Notes: generated by a model not told the origin, from the sequence alone. A DNA stretch of 64,000 nt from Mesotaenium endlicherianum (GCA_009602735.1 WELA01007307.1:440435-504434); one strand, 5' to 3'. Shown: positions 45,299-57,249, counted from the stretch's first letter. A program made the numbers and translations.

Positions 45299-46067
45299 TC
45301 ACCCCCCCAATAGAAAAAGCGACGTCTCGGCGCGTCAAGTCAGGTCTTACACATGTGGAGCAAACTAGTCAACAGTTTCAAGTCAGATGCCACACATGTG
45401 AAGAGGACTAGTCAAAGGCGCCACGTCAGGTGCAACACATGTAAGGTAGACTAGGCGAGGTCGTAGGTGGTGTGACCTTATTGGCTAGCCTACTCCTTAA
45501 TGATAAAGAAAATTGTACAAGTTGGCCCAAAATCTGCCACGAATTCAAAAATTCATAGCGGCCACAGAACTGGTCCAAATCTAAAAAATCAAAAGCCACA
45601 CGGACTGCGTCGGAAAACTCTACCAGGTCACCAAATTTGAGAGCATTCTAATATCTGGAGTGTCGTTGAGAGCTGAGAGAGTAGGCACTCCTCCAAATCT
45701 GTGCAGAAACTTTTGAAAATCATAAGTCCTTCTATACTTCTCGAAATGCTCCAAACTAAGTCTCAAACTGGGCGTTGAAAGATGTTCTACCAGAGTATTG
45801 AGTTACAGAGCATTCCAAGTTCAGGGGAGGGCACAATCTCAGAAGGCATATTCTGCCCTAATAATGCCAGCAGCTTGACCCCCTTCTACATAGAGCATCA
45901 TATCTCTCTCACCAGTGCTCCAAATTGAGCAAACTTGGACTCTAAATGACCGGCTACTCATGGACTACAGCCAAGTAAATTTTCAAAATTTATGATGCAG
46001 AGACCTATCACCAGTAGCAGTTTTAGTTTTCTGCCCAGAAACTGCGAGAAGAGAAGAGTATCTAATG
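45299..46067 (-). other. B2 3' non-coding region
   Basis: About 770 bp between pol and the 3' LTR, homologous to 18445-19215 of B1. It includes the polypurine tract and the three imperfect ACATGTG/CCTGACTTG units (near 45330-45460). Confidence 0.8.
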
Positions 46068-49000
46068 TCAATTTTTCCTCTTTCTTGTTCTTGCAGGCTG
46101 CCTCCAAGGGGTCTTCCGCTGCTTCTTGATGGTGGCAGGCTGCCTCCCTGAAGTCTTCGGGCTCTTAGTAGAGAGACTTGGGGCTGGTCCAAGATGGGGG
46201 TTGGCGGCATGGAAGCGCTTCAACTTTCTCTGAACTTTGTCAAGGTAGTGCGCCGCCACCCAACTATTCTCCAAATCTGGATATCCTTTCCACTTGATCA
46301 AGTATTGCTGCTGTTTCCTGAAATTTCTCATAGCCACTATGTCTTCCACTCCGTACTCCAAATGATCATCCACTATTGTTGGGGCTGGTGGGGTTGTCAC
46401 ACGTCCTGGGAACTTGTTGTCGGGTTGCACATACGGCTTGAAGAGGGAAGCGTGGAATACGGGGTCGATGTGCATAGTCTGGGGAAGTTCTAGCTTGAAA
46501 GCAACGGGGTTGACTTGCTGGATAATCTTGAAGGGTCCCAAATACTTGGGAGAGAACTTGCTGCCGACAGGCCTGTTGTTCAGGGAAATATTATTGGATG
46601 ATAGTAACACGTTGTCACCCGCTCTGTACGTAATTTCTCTCAAGGACTTGTTTGTCACTCTTGCTTGAGCATCTTGCGCCTGTTGTAGAGCTTTCTTCGT
46701 TGCTGCAAGGGCCGCTTCGAATGTCTCCATAAAATTTGTGGCTGCAGGTACTTCATCATGGCCAGCCGTGAAGCTCAACGGCGTGGTTGGATAGAAGTCA
46801 TAGTTGAGGAAGAATGGGGACTCTTGGGTAGAGGCCTGCGTCGTGTTGTTGTACGCAAACTCCAGGGGGGTCAAGCACATGTCCCAATCTTGCTCCAGAG
46901 TAGACATGGAGGCCTTTAGAGAGGTCTTTAGGGTACGATTCATACGCTCGGTTTGCCCATCTGATTGTGGGTGGTAGGCGGTACACATATCCAACGATGT
47001 ACCCAAGTTCTTGAAGAGATTTTTCTAGAAATGGCTTGTGAATCTTGGGTCTCTATCTGACACAATTCTTGATGGTAGTCCATGGAGTCAGAAGATGTTG
47101 TCAAAGATGAGTCTTGCAAGTTGTGGTGCTGTAGCCTTAGTCGTCGTGGGAATAAAATGAGCCATCTTAGTAAGTCTGTCCACCACCGTGAGTATTGCAT
47201 TATGGCCTCGAGGTGTCACGGGCAAGTCCACGATAAGGTCCATTGAGATGTCCGTCCATTGTCTTTCGGGGATTGGTAGTGGTTGGAGGAGTCCTCCCGC
47301 CTTTTGCGATGATGGCTTGATTCTTTGGCATGTGTCACAGCTCCTGCAGTACTCCTTGACTTGCTTAGACATGCCTGGCCAACAATAAGTCCTAGCTAGA
47401 ACGCCCGTGGTCCTTAGGATTCCAAAGTGTCCTCCAAGAGGGTTGTCGTGTGCTTCTTGTAGAAGCAAGAGCTGGAGGTCTAAGTCATTAGGAACACATC
47501 TCTGGCCCGTGTCTTGCCTCACCCAATAATTGTTTTCTTGCTTCTTGTATGGGTCCAAGGCTGCTTCTCCGTTCTTGTAGTAAGGGTCTCTTTCATAGGC
47601 GGCTGAAAATCGAGCTTCCAGATCTGTCTTCAGGGATACCATCACTGCATTTAATTGCAGTCTTGAGAGGGGGTCAGCCGGGTTTCTCTTGCCGGGCTGG
47701 TACTGAATCGTGATGTTGTATTGTTGCAAGTATACGCTCCATCTTGCTTGTCTCCTTGAGAGATACGGCTGCGTCTGGAGGTGCTTTTACGCCTCGTCGT
47801 CCGTGGTGACCAGTACTTTGCGTCCTTCAACGTAGCAGCGCCAAAGCTTCAAGGCATGTACAATCGCCAATGCCTCTCGCTCCGTGGTTGTATAATTTTG
47901 CTCGGCTGGATTTAGCTTCCTTGACTCGTAGGCGATGGGCTGCAGTCCCTTGCCTTGGTCTTGAAGCAGCATTCCTCCTATTGCATAGGAAGATGCATCG
48001 GTGATGACGTGGAAGGGCCAATCTGGATTTGGACTTGGGAGTGTGAGCACCGGGGATGTGGTCAATCTTCGCTTTAACTCTTGAAATGCCTCTTCCTCTT
48101 TCTCGGTCCATGTATATAGCCTGTCCTTCTTGAGTAGATCTGTCAGGGGGGCTGCTATGTGCGAGAAGCCTTGGATGAATTTTCTGTACCAATTGGCAAA
48201 TCCCAAGAATGACTGGAGTTCTTTCTTGGTCGTGGGGGTTGGCCATTCCTCCACCACCGTGGTCTTCTTGGGGTCCATCTTGATGCCATCAGCAGTCACG
48301 TGGAGACCTAGGAACTCCACTTCTTGTTTGGCAAACTCGCACTTTGACTCCTTCGCAAATAGCTTGTTTTGCTTCAATACTTCAAGGACTTCTTTCAAGT
48401 GTCTCGCATGCTCTTCAAGGGTCTTGCTGTAGATAAGGATGTCATCGATGAATACCACCACAAATCTGTCCAACATGGGCTGAAATATGGTGTTCATCAT
48501 AGTCATGAAAGTTGCTGGCGCGTTGGTGAGTCCAAATGGCAGGACCATGAACTCAAAATGTCCATATCTTGTCCTGAATGCCGTCTTCTCTATGTCCGGT
48601 TCTGCGATGCGAATCTGGTGGTAGCCGCTCCGTAAGTCAATCTTCGTGAAGTACTTGGCTCCAACCAGCCGGTCCATGAGCTCATCCATGCGCGGCAGCG
48701 GGTATCGATTCTTGATGGTGATCTTGTTGAGGGCGCGATAGTCCACACACATCCTCAAGGTACCATCTTTCTTCTTGACAAATAGCACCGGGGCTCCAAA
48801 TGGCGACTTGCTAGGTCGAATGAAGCCATGCTCCAGTAGCTCCTTGATTTGCTTCTTGACTTCGTCTAGCTCCGTGTATGACATTTTGAACGTAGGCCGA
48901 GAGATGGGCTTGCTTCCGGGCTCCAACTCTATCTTGTGGTCTACGAATCTTTTGGGGGGTAGGCCCTTGGGCAATTCCGGGGAGAACACTTCTTTGTAGT

Positions 49001-49733
49001 CCTCTAAGACTTCTTGTATCTCCTTGGGAACGGGGCTGCCTTCTTGACTCTCGATGTCTTTCTTGATGTCTTTTGGCGTGATCAAGGCCAAAAGAAGCTC
49101 GTGTCCCTTCCTCACAAGTCTCTTGAGTTGGAGGGCGGACAATAGTATCTCGTGTGCCGGCTTCTGGATGTCTTGGGTCTGGATATTCTGGATTGCGCGC
49201 AAAATACAGATTCTTGAAGTGATGTCATTCTTGATCTTGATAGTACCGGTCCTCCAATCAACTTGGGGGTTGTGCTTGGTCAACCAAGGCGTCCCTAGGA
49301 TGACGTCGTACTTGCCCAATTGCATGGGGGAGAACACTACTCTATCCTTGAAGGACTTGATAGAGAGTGCCAAGGGGTACGTCTTCTTGGAAGGGGTAGT
49401 ATAGGAGAATCCATCGGGCATCATAATCTCCTCGTCGTGGTCAAGAGTTCGCATAGTAATACCGTGCTTGGTGGCAAAATCTGCAGCAATGAAGTTGCCT
49501 TGAGCTCCGCTATCCACCAAGATGTGGACCTTCTCTCCTCCAAGGTAACCTCTCAAACTCATTGGGGCTGGAACGTCGTCTTCAACGGGGGTCTCCACCT
49601 CACTTGGCGTGTTGCCTTCTCGTGAAGTGGGTCTTGGGGTGGTAGGCTCCTGGCCTACCGGCGCTGTCCGTTTTTTGACAACTTTTTGGGGCATGAAAGT
49701 GCACGATGGCCCTTTTCCTTGCAATAAAAGCAT
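46068..49733 (-). pseudogene. B2 pol: protease, RT, RNase H, integrase, chromodomain (nearly open)
   Basis: Protease: [20 protein letters not shown] and [50 protein letters not shown] and the catalytic FIDDILIYS. RNase [21 protein letters not shown] and [13 protein letters not shown]. Integrase: [11 protein letters not shown] with [11 protein letters not shown], the core opening [20 protein letters not shown], and AYHPQSDGQTERMNRTLK. GPY region KYLGPFKIIQQVNPVAFKLE and chromodomain (VEDIVAMRNFRKQQQYLIKW, KGYPDLENSW) close it. The reading begins in the -1 frame relative to gag and overlaps the end of gag. About three breaks. Confidence 0.9.
49641..49676 (-). promoter_or_regulatory. Candidate -1 frameshift signal at the B2 gag-pol junction
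   Basis: A AAA AAC (49676-49670) is read in the gag frame as TCA AAA AAC, fitting X XXY YYZ. Ten nucleotides on lies a perfect 7-bp hairpin GGTAGGC-CAGGA-GCCTACC (49659-49641). The gag stop codon lies within the stem. A -1 shift leads directly into the pol reading [16 protein letters not shown]. Confidence 0.75.
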
Positions 49734-50935
49734 AGTCCAGCCGTCATGAGAGCTTCTTTTTCAGCCGGGGAGAGTCTTGCTTTCACTCCTTGCTGGTTTC
49801 TTGCATCATAAGTGTCATTGGAGGGTCTTCCACTCTTCCGGGCAGCCGCGGGGTCCCTTTTAATAACTCCGATTTCCATGGGTGTGGGTCCAGATTCGGA
49901 TGTGGAAGGGGCTGCGTACACCCGCGTCGTCGGTACCCGTGAAGATGAAGGCACGGAGTGCTTGAAATCCAAGGTATCCACCTTTTGGGCCACTTCAATG
50001 ATCTTTGAGAAGTCCGTCAAGTCGCGTAACTCCACTTCCTTTGCCACCTTGGGTTTGAGGCCAAAGATGTAGCGGTCAATCTTCTCCTCGAGAGACATGT
50101 TGGGGATCTCAAGAGTGAGGGCGTGAAATCTGGATGTATACTCTTGAACGGACGTCGTTTGCTTGAGATGGTGGAGCTTTCCTCGGGCAATCTTCTCCGC
50201 ATTGATGGGCATGAATTGCTTCTTGAGGGCCTCACGAAAATCTGCCCATCTTGCATATGATGGTGGGGGCTCTTGGCCGAGCATGGGGTGCGCCATAGCT
50301 TGATATATAGCCGCTTGATAGTTACGCCACCATGATGTTGCTGCTCCTCTAAGTAAGGTAACGGCAAAGGGAACGTAGTCCTCCTCGGGTACTTCAAGGA
50401 ATGCGAGGTACGTCTCCACTTGGTAGAGCCATAAATTCAGGTTGGCACCTTTCCCGGGGTTGAAAGTGTCGGGTTTGCCGGGCTTGATGAGTTTCCTTGC
50501 TCTCGTTGGCTCTTGTGGAGGCGCTTGAGCCGGGGCTGGATTTTGAGCATTGCTCGCAATAGGGGCAACCATGGCAGCCATAGCTTCTCTTGACGCTTGC
50601 ACGGTTGCTTCATAGGTGGCCAAGCCCACTTGGTTGTGGACGGTCATTAGGAAGGCTGCCCACTCATTTGCGGGAACTCCTTGTGGTGGGGTCAACTTTG
50701 CTATAGCGGCTGCCACGGGATTTGACGGTGCTCCTCCTTGTGGTGCTTCTTGTTGTTGGAGATTTCCTTGAGTAGGCTCTCCCATCGACGCTGGAGGAGG
50801 GTGTGCTCCTCCTTGTGGTGCTTCTTGTTGTTGCAGATTTTCTTGAGTGGGCTCTCCCATCGGCGCTGGAGGAGGGTGTCTTGGAGAGGAAGGGCTTCCT
50901 TCGAAAGCTTGCTGTTGGTCTTGAGGATCGGCCAT
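49655..50935 (-). CDS. B2 gag polyprotein (open, 426 aa)
   Basis: An uninterrupted frame starting [18 protein letters not shown]. The N-terminal ~55 residues are rich in Pro/Gln/Gly and contain two copies of a ~24-residue unit ([20 protein letters not shown] and [20 protein letters not shown]), where B1 has one. The capsid domain spans about residues 110-310 ([60 protein letters not shown]). Near the C-terminus is the CCHC knuckle [14 protein letters not shown], then [10 protein letters not shown]. Gag assembles the particle; expression of pol presumably depends on the overlapping frameshift signal. Confidence 0.9.
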   Translation of the reverse strand: MADPQDQQQAFEGSPSSPRHPPPAPMGEPTQENLQQQEAPQGGAHPPPASMGEPTQGNLQQQEAPQGGAPSNPVAAAIAKLTPPQGVPANEWAAFLMTVHNQVGLATYEATVQASREAMAAMVAPIASNAQNPAPAQAPPQEPTRARKLIKPGKPDTFNPGKGANLNLWLYQVETYLAFLEVPEEDYVPFAVTLLRGAATSWWRNYQAAIYQAMAHPMLGQEPPPSYARWADFREALKKQFMPINAEKIARGKLHHLKQTTSVQEYTSRFHALTLEIPNMSLEEKIDRYIFGLKPKVAKEVELRDLTDFSKIIEVAQKVDTLDFKHSVPSSSRVPTTRVYAAPSTSESGPTPMEIGVIKRDPAAARKSGRPSNDTYDARNQQGVKARLSPAEKEALMTAGLCFYCKEKGHRALSCPKKLSKNGQRR

Positions 50936-50959
50936 CTTCTTGTGCTACCAAAGTGCCTA

Positions 50960-50971
50960 GCTCCGATACCA
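50960..50971 (-). promoter_or_regulatory. B2 primer-binding site
   Basis: TGGTATCGGAGC on the minus strand, one base past the 5' LTR; identical to that of B1, A1 and A3. Confidence 0.85.
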
Positions 50972-50972
50972 C

Positions 50973-51475
50973 TGTAGTGAAACAGATAGATAAAGTACTT
51001 AGTAAAACAGAATACTTTATCTATTCAAGACAAGGATCTTTGAACACAAGTGGTAGCTTCTTGAAAGAGAGATGGCTTCTTGAAAGTTAATATATTTCTG
51101 GATTTTGGCAAGTACAAGAGTGATTCTGGAATGTCTTTCTATGTTCTAGCTCTTGTTTATATACTTGCTACATAAGTAATTTCTAGGAAGGTGTATGTTG
51201 ATGTGTTGGCACCCAACACATCCCAAAACTTGCCACCTCTTTCTAGAATAATGTACACATGTCCTTTTGACCTAAAAATGGCACATTTGACTTTTGCCAC
51301 ATGGAGTTCTTCTAGGTCTTTCCTCTAACTTTGAAATTGCCTTGGAAGGTTCAAAGGACATGAACCAAGTTACTAGAGTACCTATTCACACTTGACTCCA
51401 CACAATACTACTCCAAATATATTTGAAAACATTAAAATATATGCAAACTAATATATAATAACTCAAATCACTACA
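50973..51475 (-). repeat. B2 5' LTR
   Basis: A 503-bp LTR bordered by the A4 integrase sequence at 51476. Confidence 0.95.
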
Positions 51476-52155
51476 GGGCTTAACATTTATTAAGACCTCC
51501 CGAGGCAACCCTTTCCAGTGGTAGTGTTTTGCCAATTTGCCGACAGTTTTGGCCTGCCCCACATGTCCATCCAGTAAACTGTCATGAGCCTGACTCAGTT
51601 AGAAGGACCTTAATTCCAAGTTATTAGGAATCACCAGCTTCAGCCTTCCCAAAGTGGTTTTACTTACCTAGACCCCTCCCTTCAGTCTATAACTGAGTGC
51701 AGTATCAGGACACACACCATCAGTTTGGCTGAGCTCAAATGTTGGTTCAGAAAGGTAGGCTTTCCTAAGTTGTTCAAAGAGGGACTTTTTCACCTTAAGT
51801 GACGTGAGTGCACCAATAACTTTATCAACAGCATGCTGATTAAAGTTCCTTTCTTGCAGGTTAGGTATTCTGGAGAGTGCATCAGCAGGATTCAATTTCC
51901 CTGGTTTGTAGTCAATCTGGACTTGGAAGTGCTCCAGCATCTGGCTCTTGTGATTCTCCCTCCTCGACAGCTTGTATTTATTCTGAAAATGAGTCAGAGC
52001 TAGATGATCTATAATCACCTTAAAAGCTTTACCATGTAAGTATGCTTTCCACTCTTTGAGGACATCAAAGATAGTCAACAATCCCTTATCATGCACAGGA
52101 AATTTGATTTTTACTGGATTGAATTTCATAATTTCATACAACACAGGATGCCACT
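51476..52155 (-). pseudogene. A4 RT/RNase H part (fossil)
   Basis: Minus-strand readings [58 protein letters not shown] and [20 protein letters not shown] match the A1 RNase H and the connection to integrase. B2 separates it from the integrase part. The upstream border with family D near 52155-52165 is approximate. Broken. Confidence 0.78.
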
Positions 52156-52159
52156 CCTG

Positions 52160-52950
52160 CTCATGACTGTGAACTCAAATAAGCCCATAGTGAAACCTGA
52201 AAGCAGCCTTTTGAACGTCTCCTTTCAGAATCCGTACCTGGTGATAGCCACTCCTCAAATCGATCTTCGAGAAATATTTCGCCACGACAAGCCCGTCAAT
52301 CAACTTGTCCACTGGTGGAAGTGGGTACCTGTTCTTGATGGTGATCTTGTTGAGTGCGTGGTAGTCGACACACATCCTCATAGTCCCATCCTTCTTTTTC
52401 ATAAATAAGACAGGCGCTGCAAATGGAGACTTGCTCGGTCGAATGAATCCCTTCTCCAACAACTATGTCAGCTGCTTCTTCAATTCATCCAACTTCGCAA
52501 ACGATTGTCGATAGGCGGGTCTCACTGGTGGCTTGCTCCTGGTTCCAACTTGATCTTGTGCTCCATAGCTCTCGCTGGAGGTAATCCTGCAAGTAGCTCC
52601 TCAGGAGAAACGCACTCAAACTCCTCCAACAGCGCCTTAATTTGGGCAGGCATCTCAGCAGGCTTCTTCTTCTCTTGAGCTGTTGAGCTCTGCTCCTTCT
52701 GAGCAAGGGGATCAGACACCACTACTTGCTCCTCTGGCAACGCGCGCTCGTCCAGGCTTTTATGATTCACGCTTGCCCCACCTGATGACCGGGCCAGGGC
52801 CACCAAGACAAGGTACATCTCCTTCACCTGATTCGCTTTGCATAGCTTTTTAACTTCCAGGCTTAACAGAAGATAGTTACTTGTGGTCGTATCTACCTCC
52901 ACCTGTTTCGCTGTCTCCATTTGACCATTACGCCCTTGGACCTTTACTCG
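52160..52950 (-). pseudogene. Family D protease-RT linker and N-terminal RT (fossil)
   Basis: Readings: YLLLSLEVKKLCKANQVKEM, then FECVSPEELLAGLPPARAME and HKIKLEPGA (the pre-RT segment). They are followed by [40 protein letters not shown] and [20 protein letters not shown], the fingers and palm start of RT. It stops where the A4 part begins. Broken. Confidence 0.75.
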
Positions 52951-55140
52951 TGGGAAAATGAGCAAGTGCGATTTATGTCTCAAGGAAGTCAAGTTTCTTG
53001 GGCACATAGTGGGAGCTGAAGGAGTCAAGGTGGAGCAGAAGAAGGTGCAAGCAATCAGAGATTGGCCGGTACCTGCTGATATTCATCAGCTCAAAAGTTT
53101 CCTTGGCATGGCAAATTATTTTTGACGCTTCATTGAAGGATCGCCAAGGTGCGTGCACCGTTCACAGACATGTTGAAAAAGCAGGAGAAGTGACTGTGGG
53201 GTGACAAGGAGCGACAAGCCTTTTAGAAAATTAAGGAGTTATTGACAGAAACACCTCTGTTGGCAATTGCCAGTCTAGAGCTTCCTTTCACCATCATCAC
53301 AGACGCATCAAACTTTGCAGTGGGAGCCATTCTTCTCCAAGACCAAGGTAAAGGATTGCAACTTGTGGCATACGAGAGCAGGAAGCTGAGTCCTGCTGAG
53401 CAAAACTATGCAGCACACGAGCGGGAGATGTTGGCTATTTTTCAAGCTTTGAGGATTTGGCGATGTTATATGGACGGCCGGAAGGTGTTCATCAAGACCA
53501 ACCACAAGAGCTTGGAGAAGTTTATGATGCAGCCAATGTTGACACCAAGACAAGCAAGGTGGATGGAGTTTCTGCAACAGTTTGACCACAAGATTGAGTA
53601 CTTACCTGGGAAGATCAACTCTGCAAACGCTTTATCCAAGAGGTGCAACCTTTCTGCTGTATCAATTATCAAGGAGAGTAGGGACTTCAAGGAGAAGCTT
53701 AAGAGAGGTTACGAGGAGAACCCAAAGTTAGCCGATAGTGGAGCAGCTAAGTCCAACTCAAGTATGCAGCAGAAGGATGGCATGTGGTATTATGGTGATT
53801 CCAAAAAAGTGGTGGTACCTGACATCAAGGAGCTACGAGATTGATTACTTGCGGAGCATCATGACTGCTTATATGCTGGACACTATGGGAGTGAGAAGAC
53901 GGCAAGCGTGTTGAAACGAGAGTACTATTGTAGAAAAATGGACAAGGCCATTCAGGAGTGGATCAGGAGTTGCGATGCATGCCAGCAGAACAAGACACCA
54001 ATTCAAAAGAAAGGAGGTACATTGCAGCCCCCTGCCTATTCTAGAGTTTTTTGGGAGCAAATTGCTATGGAATTCATCACATCGTTACCAGTCAGTGGTC
54101 GAGAGCACAATGCAGTATGCATTGTGTCTGATAGGCTCAGCAAGATGGCTCACTTCATTTCCATGAAGGAGACTTCTACGGCAGCAGATGCGGCACGGCT
54201 ATTTTTTGATCATATTTTCAGGCTACATGGGTTGCCGAAGGTGATTGTTTCAGATCTTACTAGCAACTTTTGTTGGTCATTGTTTACTTTGATGGGGACC
54301 AAGCTGAGTATGAGCACTTCCTATCATCCTCGAACACACGAGCAGAGTGAGAGGCTCAATAGAACTTTGCAAGAGGTGCTCAGGAATTTCACTATGGAAG
54401 ACCCCTCAGAGTGGGACAAAAAGCTGCCATGGTTGGAATTTGCCTATAACAACAACATGCAAGGATCTACCAAGCAAACACCATCCACTATGGTTTATGC
54501 GAGAGAAGTATATCATCCAGGAAACATCTTGTTGGAGAAGGCCAAGGAGACTCAAGTTCCTACAACACAAGCTTTGATAGAGCGGATGGCCAAGACTTGG
54601 GACATGGCGAAGACGTGTATTCAAAAAGCAAAAGAAGAGCTGGTCAAGCATGCTAATAAGCATTGGAAGGAAGTGACATTCCGTGTGGGCGACAAAGTAC
54701 TATTGTCAACAGAGAATTTACCTTTTACGGGCAAGAGAAAACTGCGACCTCTATTTACAGGTCCATTTACGGTGCTCAAGCTGGTGAATCCAGTGGCCTA
54801 CAAGTTAAAACTTCCTTCAGACTGGGGTATACATGATGTGTTCCATGTCAGTTACCTGCGGCCATATGTTGACCCGAATGAAGAACATCCAAGACGACTA
54901 CCTACACCGCCACCACCGGTCGAGATTGATGATGTATTAAAGTATGAAGTGGAGGCGATTGTCGACGATCGACGAGTCAAGCAAGGTCAACGATTCGTCC
55001 AAGAGTATGTGGTCGAGTAGAAACGCTTCCACCCGGACGACAACACTTGGGAGCCGGAGGCCAACTTGACTCATTGTACGAGTAAGTAGAGGCGTTATCT
55101 TCAGAACGCGTCGAGGACGTTGCGTCTTATGGAGGGGGTT
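52951..55140 (+). pseudogene. Family D C-terminal RT, RNase H, integrase, chromodomain (fossil)
   Basis: Starts within RT (MSKCDLCLKEVKFLGHIVGA; IHQLKSFLGMANYF). RNase [21 protein letters not shown] and AAHEREMLAIFQALRIW. Integrase: CDACQQNKTPIQKKGGTLQP, the core (LPVSGREHNAVCIVSDRLSK; SYHPRTHEQSERLNRTLQEV) and the GPF region (LFTGPFTVLKLVNPVAYKLK). The end YEVEAIVDDRRVKQGQRFVQ starts a chromodomain. The long frames (53242-53844 and 53908-55020) are well kept, so it may be younger than its layout suggests. A few breaks. Confidence 0.82.
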
Positions 55141-55830
55141 GATGGAAGGTCATAGCATTGTAGAGTGCATTTTTATGGTCATTTTGATACAAAATTCATC
55201 AAATTCAATTAAGTATTGAGAAAGTTATGGATTTATGAAGTTTAATTAGTTTAGAATTTGGTCGACGATTGTCCTTAATACGCGGTGAGTGCGACCGTTA
55301 AATTGACCGACAGCGTCGAGCGATCTAGACTGTTAGAGTGAATTCGAATCTTCACGTAATTTCGGCTGACGCGGAGTGCCGACCAGGTCGATTTACCTAG
55401 AAGTTTTGGATTAGCATAGCGCGCCTAAGTTAGTATATTCTAGTTTTTCGATGCATGCATGTGGACATCAAATCGACCCGAGACGTCGGATGAGGCTGAT
55501 GTGGCCTACTTACGAATATTCTGGAAGGGGCGATTTGACAAACACTTAGAAATTTTTGTTACTAAGCGGCCCTCCCTCCTAGGGGGCGAGCGGTCGTCGT
55601 AAAAAACTATTAATAGGCATAACTTCTTCGATTTTTATCACTTTTTACTTATGTGAATTTCTACGGGTTTGTAATGACAAGGCCTTTCATCCTACATTAT
55701 TTGTGGGCACTTTCTTGCAACTCAAAATGTCGAGTAATTTTCCTAAGCTTTCTTAGTGATATGCCGCTGTAATCTAGAGTATGATTGCAACCAGTTTGAT
55801 TCCTCGTGAGTCACTACGTTTCCACTAGGG
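55140..55830 (+). repeat. Candidate family D 3' LTR
   Basis: TGATGGAAGGTCATAGC begins right after a purine tract (GGAGGGGGT), as an LTR should. No second copy lies in the window, so the end is uncertain; it must lie before the A5 gag fragment that starts near 55831. No coding signal. Confidence 0.45.
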
Positions 55831-56449
55831 CACTCTGCCCCTTTCGATCATAGTCCTGAGGAGGTTTTGGCTTAGGCTTACTCGACCCTCTGCCACCACC
55901 ACAAGTGGTGTGACAACCCAGTTGGTCTTTGTCACGTAACAATGCCATCATGATCCTTATGTCCTCCTGTTGGGACTGATACCTGGTCGCCATTTGCGAT
56001 TGCATTTGCACAAATAGTGCTCTCTGATCTACATTCTGAGGTGGTAATCCAGCAAACGCAGCCGCAGCAACATTAGCTCGATTAGTAGCAACTTCGGCAT
56101 TCCCGATTGCTGCCGCTCCGGCTATGCCAATTGCACTGAGTTGTCTGCGAATTTGAGGGAGAGGTACAACAGTAGGTACAGCAGGATGTTAGTTTCGGAG
56201 ATTGGCCCTTTCTGCCATTTGCTCCTCCACCGTCGTTTCCTCATGGTTCCTTTTGATTACCGCTTCTTCTACCTCTTTGGCTAATTGTTCCTCCTCAGCG
56301 AGCTGAGCTGCCACTGCAGCAAGAGTTGCTGCTTCCACTGCAGCTTCTCTATTTCCTGCATCATGCAGCGTTTTTAAATAGGTGCGGGGTCCAAAGACGC
56401 GACTTTCGCCTTGCCCTTCTTCAATGTTATCATTGTTCTCACCCTCCAT
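55831..56449 (-). pseudogene. A5 gag N-terminal part (fossil)
   Basis: Readings: MEGENNDNIEEGQGESRVFG, TYLKTLHDAGNREAAVEAAT, LAAVAAQLAEEEQLAKEVEE, then MQMQSQMATRYQSQQEDIRI and SKPKPKPPQDYD. This is the same architecture as the A1 gag up to the capsid start, with a divergent N-terminus. Broken. Confidence 0.75.
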
Positions 56450-56509
56450 ATCACGAGAGTCCTAGTCCTTACCATACAAGAAGACTGCAATAACCAGCTC
56501 CAATAACAC

Positions 56510-57229
56510 TAAAATGAATCGACTTACCAATAGGCGATTAACAATTAATAAAAGATCTTCGTATCAGCAAGTAACCTCTATGGTATTTTCTGTTAATCAA
56601 TTGAATAGTAAAAGACAATACACTGGCGGTAAACAACACTTATATTTCAAATGTAAGTAAACGAGCATCAATCATGCAATCAGCAAACTTATACAAGAGC
56701 AAGGTTAGAAGACAGTACACATCAATGGCCTCTAGCCTTGGATTCAGATCTCTTTCAGTGAGCGGTACAAGAGAGTTGGCCTCGTTTCCAAATGTCAAAC
56801 TCGAGGGCAATACCTAGCATATGTACATGGAATGAGTTTACTGTTCAACGGCCAGTGCGATGGCACCGCCTACCCGGGAGTTAACCATGTTGATAGGACC
56901 TCGGCTAACCAAATCCACAGCCGTCCCCCATCATCCCGAATTGCCATCCATCCTAAGGATGTCATATGGCCATCCATCTAGCATATTACACTTAAATGCA
57001 TGACTTGGCAATTCGCTGCTACCGAGTACGGAAGTCACCTGGCTGTCAAAGAACGGGTCAGCAAGCTGACCTAAGTTGACTTCAGCTTGCTGCTCTTGGC
57101 TGAGTCATCAAACTGTTTATTACTAAAAAGTCCAGCAGACCAAATATTAACTAAAGTCCAGCAGGCTGAACATGATTAATTATTATATTTAAATGATTAT
57201 TATATCTACCAACATACTGATTCATTACA
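56510..57229 (-). repeat. A5 5' LTR
   Basis: A 720-bp family A LTR in minus orientation, adjoining the A5 leader. Confidence 0.9.
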
Positions 57230-57249
57230 CCGTTACACGAACTACTTAC

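Larger units (their letters stand above)
44796..51475 (-). mobile_element. B2: family B chromovirus nested in A4
   Basis: A 6,680-bp element in minus orientation with 503-bp LTRs at both ends, a primer site (50971-50960), gag, pol with chromodomain, and a polypurine tract (near 45299-45312). The flanks give GGGCT and AGGCT, a 5-bp target duplication with one mismatch. The LTRs differ at about 7 of 503 positions by eye (1.4%), so it is the youngest datable element here. Looks almost whole; about three breaks in pol. Confidence 0.93.
41342..52155 (-). mobile_element. A4: family A element carrying B2 and a solo LTR
   Basis: In element order (minus): an RT/RNase H part (52155-51476), the B2 insertion (51475-44796), integrase with chromodomain (44795-43605), a solo A LTR inserted in the opposite sense (43604-42886), the aORF leader and the aORF (42885-41342). 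Gag, the start of pol and the 3' LTR are missing. Several breaks. Confidence 0.82.
52160..55830. mobile_element. Family D Ty3/gypsy fossil in two opposed halves
   Basis: Left half (52160-52950) is read on the minus strand and holds the protease-RT linker and the N-terminal RT. Right half (52951-55140) is read on the plus strand and holds the C-terminal RT, RNase H, integrase and chromodomain. The two halves diverge from a junction near 52950. A candidate 3' LTR follows from 55140. Gag is not seen. Several breaks. Confidence 0.72.
55831..57229 (-). mobile_element. A5: 5' end of a divergent family A element
   Basis: 5' LTR (57229-56510), a degenerate primer-site region (about 56490-56509), and the N-terminal part of gag (56449-55831). 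The rest is missing; family D lies beyond. The gag subtype matches the fragment at 8052-8276 rather than A1. Confidence 0.8.
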
